NCBI RefSeq assembly: GCF_000227135.1
Contig: NC_018254.1
Location: forward strand, 833,446-897,445
DNA: 64,000 nucleotides
Direction of reading: 5' to 3'
From: Leishmania donovani
Taxonomy: Eukaryota; Euglenozoa; Kinetoplastea; Trypanosomatida; Trypanosomatidae
The position numbers and the translations under genes were made by a program. Positions 30,312 to 40,013 of this stretch are shown here, piece after piece. Under the pieces are notes generated by a model. That model made no database searches. It was not told the origin of the DNA and saw only the letters and a list, made by a program, of their open reading frames with translations. Each line of letters starts with the position of its first letter. The first letter of the stretch is position 1.

Positions 30312-31490
30312 TCAGGCAGCGTTGGGCTTGGTCTTGTACTTGTCGCCCACAAAGTAGAAGACGCCGCGCGCGATTTCGTCCGGCAGCTGCCGAATCGCGA
30401 GGTGGCACGGGATCTCCTTGATCTCTTTATGGCGCACTTTGTGGTTCGCGAGATACTCCGGCACAGACATCCCGCTCGTCTCGAGGTCTTGCACAATACT
30501 CTTGATGGTGCGCAGGGCGTGGTCGTTCGCGGGGTAGTCCTGGCCGGTGTCCATGTACTCGCCGCGGATGAAGTCGTCCACGAGGATGGCGTTCCCGTTG
30601 CAGTTGCGCACTGAGAGCGGACGGTTTTCGATAATGAGGGTGTCCTCCAGCGGCCGCTTCAGCCACAAGATGTTCTTCTCGTAGTAGTTGTCGTGTGTGA
30701 ACCACTCTCTGCCGCGCGAGAGGTACTGCGACACGCGCACCCCCATGGGGTCGATTATGCCGAGCACCTGCCGCATGTACCGCTCGCTCGAAGCGGACCA
30801 CAGCACCACCTCGGCGTCGATAGAGGTGAGGTAGTCGAGCAGCTCCGCCAGGTAGGGACGGGGCACGAGGCCGGCCTTTAGACGGAACGCCTTGTCACCG
30901 TAGGAGACGATGGTCTCGTCAACGTCGAGAACGATGGTGAGGCGGCTGCGGTACTGCTTCTTCCGCGGCCCCAGCAAGCCGCTCTCCTCGCGCTGCAGGT
31001 TCTGCATCTGCCAGAGCTTCGCCGTGGCGGCCATCATGAGGATAATGATGGTGAACATGTAGTACCGAACGCCTCGGTCGGCCAGCATGCGCTGCCAGTA
31101 CTCGCGAAAGCGTTTGGCGCCGTAGAACCGATCGTCCGTGTAGCCTTCCCATGCGTTCTCCTTGCTAGCGTACATGTGCACGCCCTTCTGGCGGGCGGCA
31201 CTGCTGGCCGTCCCAAGCACCCCAGCGGCCGCTTCCGCGTACGATTTCTTCCGCGTCGTCGAGGAGGACGCGGAGAGCGATTCAGACGAGCTTACAGTGC
31301 CACGACCGCCGGCAGAGACGGCGTAGTGCGACTGACGGTGCAGCGCCGTCTTCTGGAACAAGTCAGGCGGTGCGGAGCCGCCATCACCGAAGCGCGGCTT
31401 CGCGCCAGAGGCATCGCCAAAGCGGTCTGGCCGTCCAAAAGGTGACCAGCTGCCAAAGGAGGAGAGCCGCACACGGGAGCAGCGGTACAT
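30312..31490 (-). CDS. TIM50-like HAD/FCP1-domain protein
   Basis: 392 residues. An N-terminal presequence-like region (MYRCSRVRLSSFGSWSPFGR; Arg/Ser-rich, no acidic residue in the first 20) leads to a single membrane segment at about 143-160 (YYMFTIIILMMAATAKLW). The FCP1/NIF-type HAD fold begins at about 184, with the catalytic motif DVDET at 189-193 (DxDxT intact), VVLWSASSERYMRQVLGIID, RPLEDTLIIENRPLS and AILVDDF (second acidic motif). The layout presequence, TM, then FCP1 domain is that of Tim50, the receptor subunit of the mitochondrial inner-membrane translocase. Unlike yeast Tim50, the phosphatase motif is complete, so enzymatic activity is possible. I chose the ATG at 31490 because upstream residues are His/Thr repeats from a CA tract. 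A different mitochondrial or nuclear-envelope FCP1 phosphatase is the main alternative. Confidence 0.75.
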   Translation of the reverse strand: MYRCSRVRLSSFGSWSPFGRPDRFGDASGAKPRFGDGGSAPPDLFQKTALHRQSHYAVSAGGRGTVSSSESLSASSSTTRKKSYAEAAAGVLGTASSAARQKGVHMYASKENAWEGYTDDRFYGAKRFREYWQRMLADRGVRYYMFTIIILMMAATAKLWQMQNLQREESGLLGPRKKQYRSRLTIVLDVDETIVSYGDKAFRLKAGLVPRPYLAELLDYLTSIDAEVVLWSASSERYMRQVLGIIDPMGVRVSQYLSRGREWFTHDNYYEKNILWLKRPLEDTLIIENRPLSVRNCNGNAILVDDFIRGEYMDTGQDYPANDHALRTIKSIVQDLETSGMSVPEYLANHKVRHKEIKEIPCHLAIRQLPDEIARGVFYFVGDKYKTKPNAA

Positions 31491-31668
31491 GGTGAGCTGC
31501 GGTTTGAAGACGCAGTGAGGTTGCGTGTCGGCTTCTGCAGGAGAAAGGGGCGCAGAATAGTGCTCAGCGGGCACGGCGATGCAACGAGCGCTGGTTTCAA
31601 AGGTTGGTGCACGAGGGGCTGGCCTGCAAAACTGCGGAGCACTCGGCGTCGATCTGCGCGAGAGTCTC

Positions 31669-31705
<37 letters not shown>

Positions 31706-32706
31706 GTGGGTGGGTGAGTGGGCGTTTATTCGATGGTGATCCGAAGGGGCACCCGCTTGTTCTCCCAGCAGCGCTGCAGATCCCTCTCACGCTCAAAACA
31801 AACAAGAGAGATGCGGTCACGCAGAGGGGGATATCAGGCGCGGAAAGACATACACGCCCATGCGCGCTAAGTGTCCCGTCTCAAGCGCGTGCCGGGTGTG
31901 CTCGGATGGGTAGCGGAGGTGTTCTCAGTGCGGCCCTTCTACGAACGTTATCGCTTCTTCTGCTCCCTGTTGAATGAAGATGCACAGCGTGACAGCAGAG
32001 AGGAGGATCGAAGCGATAGTGCTGGGGGAGACATGAGAGAGGGAGAAAGAAAGAAAAAGCGGCGATCAGCATTCGGAGTGCATCGTGCAGGCAGGGAAGA
32101 ACACATGGGTGCGTGGCACAGCGAGACAAAGCAGCGGTGGGCCGTCGTGGTGGCCTTCGATATAGCCTTTCCCGTCCTCGTCCTGTTCCTCTTTTGCCCC
32201 TCGTCTCCAGCTGTGGTGCACAGACGCGCGCTCATCGCTCTCCAACAGAGAGCAGCGCTAACGTCTCGGCCACACCCTTGAAGGTGTAGATAAGCGTGGT
32301 TGTTGATGAGTGAGAGAAAGAGGAGGCGGCGAATATGCGCAGAGGCCATGCCCGGGCCCCTTGATCAACCCACCCCACAAATCGTTGCATCGCGCATGTG
32401 TAGCGTGCTCATACGTCCATCTTCTTCGCCGCAACTGTACAGAGAAACCCAACAAGCAAAAAGCACGAGTGTCTCGCACCAATACGCGCACACCCTCGAC
32501 CCCACATCAACCGCACTGACGCACGGGAGCACCTCCTCCTTCCGTGTTCGGCATGGGACCCATTTGTGTTATAGCAGGCTGCGTCTCGCAAGGCTTCCGA
32601 CGCAGGAGCCTCGTTCGGAGACTGTGCTAGCGCTCTCCCCAGTCTCCCTCGCCATGTGTTCACCACTCAACGAGAGGAAGGAGGAAGAGGGCGAGAGATG
32701 GGTGAC
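31491..32706. other. Spacer: TIM50-like leader and VKOR gene 3'UTR
   Basis: About 1.2 kb without a supported gene. A TG microsatellite (31670-31703) lies 180 nt upstream of the TIM50-like start. An 11-base match to the conserved GTTCGGCATGG of 5S rRNA complements near 32550 is not backed by a fold. Confidence 0.55.
31670..31703. repeat. TG dinucleotide microsatellite
   Basis: About 17 perfect TG units on the plus strand, which are CA units in the sense direction, in the region upstream of the TIM50-like gene. Confidence 0.95.
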
Positions 32707-33195
32707 TCACGCGCGCTTCTTGGACTTCTTCGATGACGATGATGCTACTGCCGCCTTGCTCGCCGCGCTTCGCTTCCACCATCGGTACGCAACGTACACC
32801 GTCGTCACGTTCACCACATAGGTGCAGCAGCACACCACGCAGAAGTCATGCAGGGTTACTGTGAGAATAAAGGCGAGGCACACCGTGGCCACAATGCTCG
32901 GCGCGCTGACCATCAAGATTAGCGTCGGATGCCAGCAGCACAGCATCTCCACCGTGTAGTAGAGCATCCCCACGAGCGCGTTGGAGGTCTTTGGAAGCCC
33001 AAAGAAGTGGGTGACGGAACTGAACTCCGAAGAGAAGACCTTCGTGCATGAGAAAGGTCCGATATCGCAGTAGGCGTTGTAGGTGATGCCGAGCAGCTTC
33101 GCCCGCTCGGCGTGCACCTCGACGGAATACGCATAGCTTGACAAAAGGAAGCCGACAAGGCACAACCCCATCAACTTCAGGTTGAACTTGATCAT
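32707..33195 (-). CDS. Vitamin K epoxide reductase (VKOR) family membrane thiol oxidoreductase
   Basis: 162 residues with four hydrophobic helices, the size and layout of VKORC1. The key redox cysteines are present: the CVVC active site at Cys119 and Cys122 (in HDFCVVCCCTY, matching the family's DFCxxC) and the loop pair Cys43 and Cys50 in AYCDIGPFSCTKVFSSEF, matching the CDxG...SCxxVFxS block. The text FFGLPKTSNALVGMLYYTVE corresponds to the G-xx-N...G...Y segment. VKOR enzymes pass electrons from reduced thiols to a quinone and can support disulfide formation in the ER. The C-terminus is lysine-rich and ends KKRA, which fits a KKXX ER-retrieval signal. I chose the ATG at 33195: the open frame extends 8 codons further only via a GTG. 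A well-formed acceptor (pyrimidine tract plus CAG) lies about 80 nt upstream. Physiological quinone and partner are unknown. Confidence 0.88.
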   Translation of the reverse strand: MIKFNLKLMGLCLVGFLLSSYAYSVEVHAERAKLLGITYNAYCDIGPFSCTKVFSSEFSSVTHFFGLPKTSNALVGMLYYTVEMLCCWHPTLILMVSAPSIVATVCLAFILTVTLHDFCVVCCCTYVVNVTTVYVAYRWWKRSAASKAAVASSSSKKSKKRA

Positions 33196-34191
33196 GTTAT
33201 CGTTTTCCGCCCGCCCCACCCGCTGTGCGTATGTATGTATGGATGCGTGTATGAAGGGATGGAGAGGAGATCATCTGCAGAGAGGTAGAGGAGGGGTGCA
33301 AAACTAACGTGGTACAGAAGCGGAAAACCCCCCGAACGGAATCGCAAGCGGAGAAGAGCTCAAGGCGGGAAATGCAGAAAAACGAGAAGTGATAAGACAC
33401 TTGCGCGATGCACATGGGGCCACACACACACAAGCCTGTTGACTTCACAGATGATCAGAAGCGTCGCCTGCTTCTGTTCCTTTTGCTTCTTTTGATTATA
33501 CAGATGCGTGGGGTTGCCGAAGGTGACCCAAGGTACATAGAGTGGCGAGGGAGACGGCGAGTCGTAAACGCCCTTTTTCTCTGGCTCTCTACACCCAAGT
33601 ATGCGCAAGTGCGAGCAGCTGATAAGAGGGTGTCGAGTGATCGGTAGAGAAAGAGGGGTCTCGCGCCGTCCAGCGCACCGCCCCTCGCCTATCCTCCTCT
33701 ATCGTTGTCTTCTTGCTCACGTGTTGGTTTTAGCGGCGCATGCGCGCCTCAATGCTTCCTCCCCACTGACATGTTGTACGCGTCAGACAAGTGCGCCCGT
33801 GCGCGCACACACGCACTCACAAATAGCGAGCCCGTGTGCAACCATCTCCACAAGCGCAGCTGTCTCGAGCCGGAGGTGCAGCAGCGGCGGCAACCTGTCG
33901 GGTCCATGTTACGTCAGCAGCCACACAAGCACAGGCTCGCGTGGCTTAAGGGAGGCAGGAAGGGCAGGGATGGTGGAGGAGATCGGGCACACACACACAC
34001 ACATCGACATAATCTCTTCCTCGTCGATGAAAGAACATCGCGTGGATCACGGCGAGGTGCACAACAGCAGCCGAACCGCTGCCCGCACCCTTCTCCTCTG
34101 ACGTCAGCTCCTGTCTCTTCTAGCTTTCCCTCAGCGCCTTATGTGTGTGTGTGTGTGCTCACCTGGGCCGTCGCCGGTTCGACTCTTGTAC
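33196..34191. other. Spacer: VKOR leader and TXNDC9-like gene 3'UTR
   Basis: About 1 kb without a gene. It contains the VKOR acceptor site (listed separately), a CA run near 33984-34000 and a GT run at 34141-34156. Confidence 0.55.
33275..33297 (-). promoter_or_regulatory. Candidate trans-splicing acceptor for the VKOR gene
   Basis: On the minus strand CCCCTCCTCTACCTCTCTGCAG is an almost pure pyrimidine tract ending in CAG (AG at 33276-33275), about 80 nt upstream of the ATG at 33195. It is the best-formed acceptor in the window. Pattern-based inference. Confidence 0.5.
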
Positions 34192-34911
34192 CTATTCGTC
34201 GCCCTTGAGCTTGAGTGCATGGACGATGCGCTCCCGCAACAAGTTCGCGTCGAGGGTGCCGTCCTCCGTCACGCACCCCTGAAAGCCGACGATGCGATCA
34301 ATGCACACGTCGTTAAAGAAGAGCAAGCAGTGCGGCAGCGTCGTCACGCGCAGCCGCTCGACCAGGAAGGGCGAGCGCTCGGCGTCGATCTTCACAAACT
34401 TCACGGCTAGCAGGGTGCGCGACAGCTCCGACAGGCGACGGTCCATCACCTTGCACGTTTCGAAGTCCTTGTGGTAGAAGTGCACGCATACCCGTTCGCT
34501 CCCACCCTTCTCACGCACGACGATGTTGAAGAAGTCGTCTTGTGAGATTTCACGGTACTCTCCGTGCTGTTTGCTGCGCCACTCTGCCTGCTTCTCTTGG
34601 TTGGCCCGCATGCACTGCAGGCGCATCCGGCGCAACTCCATCAGCTCATCGTCGTCGTCCTCGGCGCCCGCCGCATTGCCGCGCTCGACCTTTTCCGCGT
34701 GCTTCTCCGCAGCTGGGTCGTACACGGGGACGCCATTGTCGCGGACAGCTTCAGTGACCGGGCGGCGGTGTGTCGGAATGACGTCGTTCATGTCACGGCT
34801 CTGGCGGTACGCCTTCGAATTCATCTGCTCTATGGTGGCGGTAAGGTTCTCATTGGCCTTGAGGTTGCTGGCCTCGTTCACCACACCGCTCGATTTGCCA
34901 GAGCCGAGCAT
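34192..34911 (-). CDS. TXNDC9/phosducin-like thioredoxin-fold protein
   Basis: 239 residues. The sequence HGEYREISQDDFFNIVVREK, followed by VCVHFYHKDFETCKVMDRRL and FVKIDAERSPFLVERLRVTT, matches the TXNDC9 (APACD) / phosducin-like block almost position by position: GEYREI, then DFF, HFY, one Cys, KFxKxxxExxPFLxERL. The thioredoxin fold spans about residues 115-225. The N-terminal half is helical and highly charged (about 75-115), as in the family. There is no CxxC redox pair, so this is not an active thioredoxin; relatives bind the chaperonin CCT and modulate folding of actin and tubulin. Expected location is the cytosol, where a tubulin-rich flagellate would use it. The ATG at 34911 is the first in frame and follows a pyrimidine tract with AG. 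Exact subgroup (TXNDC9 versus PhLP2/3) is slightly uncertain. Confidence 0.85.
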   Translation of the reverse strand: MLGSGKSSGVVNEASNLKANENLTATIEQMNSKAYRQSRDMNDVIPTHRRPVTEAVRDNGVPVYDPAAEKHAEKVERGNAAGAEDDDDELMELRRMRLQCMRANQEKQAEWRSKQHGEYREISQDDFFNIVVREKGGSERVCVHFYHKDFETCKVMDRRLSELSRTLLAVKFVKIDAERSPFLVERLRVTTLPHCLLFFNDVCIDRIVGFQGCVTEDGTLDANLLRERIVHALKLKGDE

Positions 34912-34977
34912 GATGCCGATGTGCGTCCGTATGCGTCCAAGAAGGTATTTGGGTGCTCGAGAAGCACGTTCTCGCAG

Positions 34978-35003
34978 CTGTGAATGCAGGTGTGGAGGGG
35001 GGT
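34978..35003 (-). promoter_or_regulatory. Candidate trans-splicing acceptor for the TXNDC9-like gene
   Basis: On the minus strand CACCCCCCTCCACACCTGCA is followed by TTCACAG, placing AG at 34979-34978, about 68 nt before the ATG at 34911. Pattern-based inference. Confidence 0.4.
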
Positions 35004-35265
35004 GTCACGTAGGTCAATGATTGGTGCAAGAAGCGATCGAAGAGGAATGATGCTGCTACCCTCTTTTCGTTTCGCTTGTGACTGTGGGCGTGGTTGCGAT
35101 ACGCTGATGTGCCCAGTCCTCAGATGCGCGAGACCGGCAAGAGAGTCAAGAGAGAGAAAGACAGGGGAGACTCGATGAACAACGAGGCAACGCTGACTGC
35201 GGTGGATAGAACCTATGTGGATGTACATGCCCGAAGCACCTTTGCGCTCTTCCTTCATTGTGCAT

Positions 35266-35269
35266 CTGT

Positions 35270-35307
<38 letters not shown>
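35266..35307. repeat. TG dinucleotide microsatellite
   Basis: About 20 TG units on the plus strand with a single early interruption (TGTA), in the spacer upstream of the TXNDC9-like gene. Confidence 0.93.
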
Positions 35308-35308
<1 letters not shown>

Positions 35309-36529
35309 GCGTGTTTTTTTTTGGTGCAGCCGTTCCCTACAAGCCGGAGCACACAGGAAGAAGCCTCTTCCTCTACTAGGTGCAGCCTACTCATCTTCTT
35401 GGAGTGTCTCTGAGCTGCGAGAGGTGATATAGAGGGAACTCAAGGAAAGAGACTGCATCCTTGTAGGTTTACAGAGGATTGGTGTCACCGAAGAGTAGTG
35501 GTGCAGACCTCATCGTCTCCCTTCTGGCACTTCCCTCCGTCAGCGCACACACACACACGCTCATCACAATGTGCCCCCTCCCCACCGCTGTGGATGGTTT
35601 CAAAATAAAATTGTATGTATGCATCAAAAGGCGTGCATGGGGTCATGGTATCATCAACGAGACACGGCGGCGTCTCCACTCCCACCACCGAAAAGCCTCT
35701 GCAGCACCCCACGCATACTATCGCCCCCCTCTGTGTGCTTCTAGTCGCTTTTGCTTTCTCCCCTGGCCATCATCATCAACTCCACACGCCGCAGCCGCTG
35801 CATCAGCAACCTCGCGGAGAAGGGCCTATACACACAAAAGGGAAACAGAAAATAAACATGCAATCAAGAAGCAGGAGCCCGACAATACGCTACAAGAAGA
35901 CACAGGGGGTGCGTGAGTGGGTAAGTGCACTGACAAGCAAACGCCACCGCCGTCTGCATGCACGCCCCTGCATCTCCTGCGCCGTCTATCCCCCTCCCCT
36001 CTTCTGCCAAACTCGCCACGTGCGTGAGCAACGCATTGTGGTATCGCTCTCTCTCGTCTGCCACCAGCGGGCATCCTCCAGCACAACACACACGCGCGCG
36101 CATGAAGAGTAATAATTAAGGAGCGGCAGCGATGAAAGCGCATGCGCCATCATCGATCTCCACGCATGACATCACCGGATACACGTCGAGCAGAGAGCAC
36201 AGCGCCACCATGAGCAACACATGTGCAACTCCCTCCGTCATGGAGGCGACAATGAAAAGATGCCAGTATACACTCGACATGGAAGGAACTAAAAAGAGCC
36301 CAAGAAACGGCAAGCATCGTCAGCCAGTCGAGCGTTCGCCTGCGTGTTTGTGTGTATGTGAGGGAAAGATGGTGTAAGTGTGTGAAGCGCATGTCAAACT
36401 TGCCACCAGCACCCGCGCGCACGTGCACAGTCGGTGGGAGAGGGACAGACGGAGGGAGAACAGCAGAGAAAAAACAAGACGTAAGCGCAGATCGGCGCGT
36501 CCATGACACGCGCATCCGATGCAGCCCCT

Positions 36530-36542
36530 GCCCCCCCCCCCC
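36530..36542. repeat. C homopolymer
   Basis: A run of about 13 C on the plus strand in the 3' region of the phosphatase gene. It is G-rich in the transcript. Confidence 0.85.
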
Positions 36543-37743
36543 AATCCGCGAAAGACGCAGGGTGCGAGTGCGGTAGCGATCATGCAGAAAGAGAGAGAGC
36601 AGCAATAAAACGGGGCAACGGTGATGCGAATAACAGAGCACGTCAGTGAAACCTAAACACGATAAACGGAGCCGTTAAGGGAGGGAGTGACGAAAAAGAA
36701 AGGGCAACGCGGTGTGTGCGAGTATGTGCGGAGGGAGTGAGGAAGCGCGCGCGTGGCTGCGCTCCGCTCCGCTAAAGCAGGGGAGGCGATAGGATCGCTC
36801 ATCGTATCAGCTACCCATGTCACTCACGCCCAACATCCCGGCCGTTCTCCGACCTTCCTCGCCCCTGCGCCCGCCCCTCGTACCTGCTTTCAATCATCTA
36901 TGCGAGACAAGGAAAAAGAAACACGTAGAGAGTGTGGGGATCGAGCGCGTGCGCAAGCAACGCGCTCCGGTATAGGAGAGGAATAAGAGAAGTGATGAAA
37001 AGAGTACCCCCACCACCGGCAACAACGCACCGAGGGCAGAGCGAAAAGGAGAGAGCCGTGACACCGACAGGCAGCAACACCAGTAGTGACCAAGGGAGGG
37101 AAGGGAAGGGAGAAAGAGGCACCAGAGGCACGCGAGTACGTCTATTTCAGGCAGCGACGGCTCATCACATTCCAAAGCAAAAGCACGGAGAGAGAGGGAG
37201 AGCGAGCGCAGTAAAAACAGCAAACGAAAAGATGTACATAGGCACACGTATGTTTATAGATCGACACATAGATGTACATATGTACGCTCACGGGGCAGGG
37301 CAGACATGTGCCTCCGCGCGCGCTGTGACAAGACAGAAACGAAAGGGGCAGATAGATGGGTGCCAAAAGGAAGACGGAGCGGCCGAGCACCCGCACCACC
37401 ACGCGCATACGTGTACCACATCTCCATACATGGCGAGAAGGGGTAAACGCATGCACAGGCGGCAGAGAAAAGGCTGCAGAAGGGAGGGAAGGAGGCCTCA
37501 GTGCGCAAAAGGCGAGTGAGAGGCAGCGTCGGTGCCCACTCAAAAGACAGACGCCGAGACATAGCGCAGACCTCTGCCCTCTCGTCACTACGTGTGCGCG
37601 TGCATGCCTGCATGCGCGTGCTCAGCATTTAGCCCTGTCGATGAGTCTCTGCCTCCCCTTCCCCCCTCCCCTCCTCATCGTCTCCCTGCGCCAAGACGAG
37701 AGGAGGGCGTCGAGAAGCCGATGGCCCCCCCCACCTTGGGCAC

Positions 37744-38802
37744 TTACGGCCTCCTCAGAGCATTCGCCGCACGCCAAGCGCTCTCGCTCGCCAGCTCCCT
37801 ACGCGCCGCCGGTTCCTGTTCACGCACACCGATCTTCATGCCGTACTCATACAGCTGTTGCCGGAAACCAGTGTTTGGCGACGCACACGGGCGGTGCTGC
37901 TGGACAAGATGAATCGCAGCAGACGAGCAAAGGCGCAGCTTCCGCATCAGATAGGCTGACACCACCGTCGGCGCGCGAGAGATGCCGGCGCCACAGTGCA
38001 CGAGCACCCCGCCATGGTTCGTCACCAGCGCGTTCTCGATGAACTCAAAGGTGTGTGCAAAGTGCGGCGTCATGTCGTAGTCGGGGCGGTCGTCGGCCGA
38101 CAGCGTCATGTATATAAAGTCCCCCGGGAAGCTTGGCGGCGTGCCAATGCAGCAGCACACGTGGGTGATGCCGTGGCGCTTCATCAGCTCGCGATCGATC
38201 GCTGGGTGGTAGGAGCCGCACCACAGGCCAGGGACAATCTCCTGCATCTGGTTGAGGCTATCGATGCCAAAGCTGCTTAAGCTACGTATGGCGCCGCACT
38301 CCACGGCGGAGATGCCCAGTGCGCCGCTGCTGCTGCTCGAGTTTCCCAGAAGCTCGCTTCCGTCCGTCAGCAGCACCTTCTGCCGCAGCTCCTTCGTGAT
38401 GGCAGGATCTGCAAGCTTGTGGCAAAGCCCTTCCAGAAGCTCACACACAGTCTTGCGCGCCGCCTCGAGCCCTTCCTGATCGATGGGCAAATTCGTCGCC
38501 ATCATGCGGAACTCTTCCAGCGGTTCCCGCAGCACGGGCGGCGTTGGAATTTGGTTGTTCACGGAGGCGCTCGTGCCGGTTTGGGTGCACTGCACGCCAC
38601 GCCTGGCGACCGGAGCGGACGGAGTGGTGGATGGGCTGCGGTCGGCGTCATCGAGGCGCTCCGTGGCCGCGTCGAGGGTGGCAAGGTGGGAGTGGGCGGA
38701 GAGAAAGCGCAGCACGCGGAAGAAAAGGCTTATGTCATCATCGGGGAGGTGGTGAACGGTGTTCTTCCGCTGCTGCGGCAGTTCGCTCACCTTGGGCGGC
38801 AT
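37744..38802 (-). CDS. Dual-specificity protein phosphatase
   Basis: 352 residues with a C-terminal DSP domain (about 180-325). The active-site loop reads VHCGAGISRAPT, giving nucleophile Cys270 and Arg276 of the HCxxGxxR signature. It is followed by VVSAYLMRK, the AYLM element diagnostic of dual-specificity phosphatases. Asp237/Asp238 (LSADDRP) lie about 32 residues before the cysteine, where the general acid is expected. The domain opens with the IVPGLWCGSYHPA strand typical of the family. The N-terminal 180 residues are helical with Ser/Thr-rich linkers and no recognised domain. I chose the ATG at 38802 (MPPKVSELPQ...), since the frame upstream is UTR-like. All catalytic residues are present, so it should be active on phospho-Ser/Thr/Tyr or a related substrate. 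Target unknown; no targeting signal is seen. Confidence 0.87.
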   Translation of the reverse strand: MPPKVSELPQQRKNTVHHLPDDDISLFFRVLRFLSAHSHLATLDAATERLDDADRSPSTTPSAPVARRGVQCTQTGTSASVNNQIPTPPVLREPLEEFRMMATNLPIDQEGLEAARKTVCELLEGLCHKLADPAITKELRQKVLLTDGSELLGNSSSSSGALGISAVECGAIRSLSSFGIDSLNQMQEIVPGLWCGSYHPAIDRELMKRHGITHVCCCIGTPPSFPGDFIYMTLSADDRPDYDMTPHFAHTFEFIENALVTNHGGVLVHCGAGISRAPTVVSAYLMRKLRLCSSAAIHLVQQHRPCASPNTGFRQQLYEYGMKIGVREQEPAARRELASESAWRAANALRRP

Positions 38803-40013
38803 CGTCGCACTTTTCTTTTGCTGCGGTTGAGGAAGCTGGGAAGCAGCGCTGTGTGGCGCAGAGGGGCCAGGGAGGACAAGCAGCTTTAGGTGGCAACAGT
38901 GGGCCACGTGACCTGTGTGGTTGCGTGAGTGCCCGTGCACGGAGCGGCTGTGTTCGCGTTTGCCGTTTCGTCCTCCGCTGTGATTGATGCTGATGTGATG
39001 GTAGCGACGGTAATGGGGGTGAGTGACTTCGCGAATAACGGTTTTCAGGAGGCAACTTGGGGTGGCATGCAGTCTGGGTAGGAGAGCAAACGATGTGCGT
39101 TGAGGGAAGAGATGGGCAAGGACAAGAATGGGCGAGGTGTCGAAGTGCGTCGTTGTTGCGTGATGCTTCGCTTGTTTTTTTTGTGGGGCCCCGCGACGGA
39201 GGAAGTACGCGCGCACGCGTGCGTGTGTTTGTGTGCAGGCGGTAGGTGGGCGCAGGAAGAACACAAGAGCAAGAAAGGGGGTGGAACAAATCGGGCAGCA
39301 ACGGTGCCGTCGGCGTCGAAGACGCAACAGGCTGTGGATGGGTCAGAGGCGGTCGACGGACAAGAGGACCTGAATAAAAAAAGACGAAAAGAGAGTGAGG
39401 GAAACGGAGAGCGAAAGAGGGGGGGGGGTGCAGCACGGCGGTCCCGTCGTGTGTCGCCCTTTGCTCTCTCCCCTCCTTTCGTCGATCTCTCTCCTCGATC
39501 CACGACACCCTCTGCTCTGGTTGCCGTTGGAGGGAAACCTTCTGTGTGCTGTAGGCACATCCTTTTCGCTTCGCGGCTTATCTCTTCCCTACTCTTCTTC
39601 ACAAAACGTACTTGATCTCATCATCCGCCAACCCCCGTCTTCCCCTCGCCCGAAACACTACGCATCACCTGAGTTGCATGGCTGTACGCGATGAGCAACA
39701 CCAAGGACGACGGGAGGCAGGGAGCAACGCAGCTAACGCGGGCGCGGAGAAGGCGACGAAGAACCCAAAACGAGAGGCGAAAGGGATGGAGACAGACGGA
39801 GGGGGAGGGTTCAGACAACGCTGGAGAAGAGAGAAGAACAGCAAGAGGCGAGAGGGCCTGTCTTGTGTGTGTGTGTGTGTGTGTGTTTGTGTGTGTGTGT
39901 GGTAAAAGAAAAGAGCAAAGTAAGTGGCGGCACAACCGACTCAGGCACAGCACAGCCAGCAATGCCCTGTTCAGCACCACACAAGCTCTCCCCGTCTCAC
40001 AAAAACGCCTGCT
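38803..40013. other. Spacer: phosphatase leader and uL11m 3'UTR
   Basis: About 1.2 kb with no supported gene. It contains a G run (about 39420-39428), a TG microsatellite (39864-39901) and purine-rich blocks (39775-39855) that may act as pyrimidine tracts on the sense strand. Confidence 0.55.
39864..39901. repeat. TG dinucleotide microsatellite
   Basis: About 18 TG units on the plus strand with one TTTG interruption, about 110 nt downstream of the uL11m stop codon, so inside its likely 3'UTR. Confidence 0.93.

Larger units (their letters stand above)
34912..37743. other. 2.8 kb spacer: TXNDC9-like leader and phosphatase gene 3'UTR
   Basis: No convincing gene on either strand. Features seen: a candidate acceptor (AG near 34978 after a C-rich tract), a TG microsatellite (35266-35307), an AT-richer patch near 35598-35630, a C run at 36530-36542 and purine-rich stretches (37095-37120 and 37180-37210). 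Frames are low-complexity and end quickly. Confidence 0.5.

Noticed and set aside
32540..32590. GTTCGGCATGGGA, similar to a conserved 5S rRNA complement
   Set aside because: Only about 11 bases match, and I see no flanking 5S sequence or promoter context.
33196..33219. Eight extra N-terminal codons for the VKOR gene
   Set aside because: The extension starts with GTG, not ATG. The ATG at 33195 begins directly before the first membrane helix and lies downstream of a good acceptor.
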